Assembly (NCBI GenBank): GCA_030613835.1
Contig: JAUWLH010000112.1
Location: forward strand, 1-5,551
Length of the DNA: 5,551 bases
Direction of reading: 5' to 3'
From: Candidatus Bathyarchaeota archaeon
Lineage (GTDB): Archaea > Thermoproteota > Bathyarchaeia > TCS64
The notes under the pieces: model-generated
What the model was told of the DNA's origin: nothing
The model's database searches: none
What the model saw: only the letters and a program-made list of their open reading frames with translations
Position numbers and translations under genes: made by a program
Shown here: positions 5,086 to 5,551 of the stretch, piece after piece
Layout: every line of letters starts with the position of its first letter
Position numbering within the stretch: the first letter of the stretch is position 1

Positions 5086-5551
5086 ATGTTGAAGAGCAAC
5101 GAGATGATCAACCCGAACTATTTACTGGATGAGATCGAGTTAAGGCTAATCAAATTCATCGAGGTACAGCTTGGGCCATTCAATGTGGAGGAGCATTTAT
5201 CACTTATCCAGGGAGGGAACGAGGCGTACCTGTACCGGTTCAGGTTATCGGGGATTGATGGGCTTGAAAAGCCCCAAGTCCTAAGGCTCTTCCCGAGCAA
5301 CTACGACAGCAAACGCTCCCAGTGGGAGGGAATGATCCACAACCTCCTCGCGGATGAGGGAATCATGGTTCCAAAAGTGCACCTGATGTGCAGTGATATG
5401 TCGGTACTCAATGGGTCCTTCATGGTGATGGATTTCGTCGATGGGGAGGCAATTAACCCGGGAGACGACCCCAGCATCCTTCCACTTGCCGCCCGCACCC
5501 AGGCTGGGATACATGAAGTGGAGGGAGCCCAGATCACCAAGAGTATGAGGG
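5086..5551 (+). CDS. Aminoglycoside phosphotransferase (kinase-fold) family protein, N-terminal part only
   Basis: The frame is open from ATG 5086 to the window edge, giving 155 residues plus one base; the C-terminal lobe is missing. The N-lobe of the APH/choline kinase fold is recognisable. A helical lead (13-29) precedes LIQGGNEAYLYRFRL (40-54), which is the nucleotide-binding loop and strands; VLRLFP (65-70) is the strand that carries the ATP-contacting basic residue, here R67 with no lysine; WEGMIHNLLADEG (80-92) holds the paired glutamate E81; VPKVHLMC (95-102) and FMVMDFVDGEAI (112-123) form the hinge. This layout resembles the phosphotransferase family related to the kinase domain of ACAD10 and other APH-like small-molecule kinases. 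The catalytic HGD-type loop and metal-binding aspartate lie beyond the window, so activity cannot be judged. A role in drug resistance should not be assumed. Starting at M7 (5104) is possible given the promoter position. Confidence 0.85.
   Translation, partial: MLKSNEMINPNYLLDEIELRLIKFIEVQLGPFNVEEHLSLIQGGNEAYLYRFRLSGIDGLEKPQVLRLFPSNYDSKRSQWEGMIHNLLADEGIMVPKVHLMCSDMSVLNGSFMVMDFVDGEAINPGDDPSILPLAARTQAGIHEVEGAQITKSMR

Noticed and set aside
5086..5551. Reading the phosphotransferase as an antibiotic resistance gene.
   Set aside because: Only the kinase N-lobe is visible, the similarity is to the broad APH/ACAD10-type superfamily, and no mobile element or other resistance context is present.

Overview
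The window looks archaeal. TATA-like boxes sit about 22-40 bases before nearly every isolated start codon, and most predicted leaders are very short or absent. Shine-Dalgarno motifs are weak, arginine is mostly AGG/AGA, and the gene content (a compact NadC/NadA pair, a short Lin0512-family protein, a 218-aa [4Fe-4S] endonuclease III) fits archaea. A euryarchaeal, perhaps Thermoplasmatota-like, origin is my best guess. No rRNA or lineage marker is present, so this is not firm.

Layout. Bases 1-915 carry two minus-strand genes of unknown function: a multi-pass membrane protein cut by the left edge and a complete Lin0512-family protein, each with its own TATA-like box. A 135-base divergent promoter region (916-1050) separates them from a plus-strand run: nadC (quinolinate phosphoribosyltransferase) and nadA (quinolinate synthase), whose ends overlap as ATGA, then, 45 bases later, a left-handed beta-helix protein of the gamma-carbonic anhydrase family. 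NadA makes quinolinate and NadC converts it to nicotinate mononucleotide. The enzyme that supplies iminoaspartate (NadB or NadX) is not in this window. The carbonic anhydrase homologue has lost one of its three zinc histidines and other active-site residues.

That run converges on a minus-strand endonuclease III gene (3545-4201) with an intact catalytic Lys/Asp pair and four cluster cysteines. Beyond it lies a G/T-rich non-coding stretch (about 4242-4507) holding an inverted repeat next to a TATA box. Three plus-strand genes follow: a previously hidden 56-residue four-cysteine protein with a GTG start, an 87-residue probable winged-helix protein, and the N-terminal part of an aminoglycoside-phosphotransferase/kinase-fold protein cut by the right edge.

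Most of the window is ordinary chromosomal housekeeping sequence. The less ordinary items are the altered gamma-carbonic anhydrase homologue, the small cysteine-rich gene, the structured intergenic region before it, and the two conserved genes of unknown function at the left. I see no CRISPR array, insertion sequence, rRNA or convincing tRNA.
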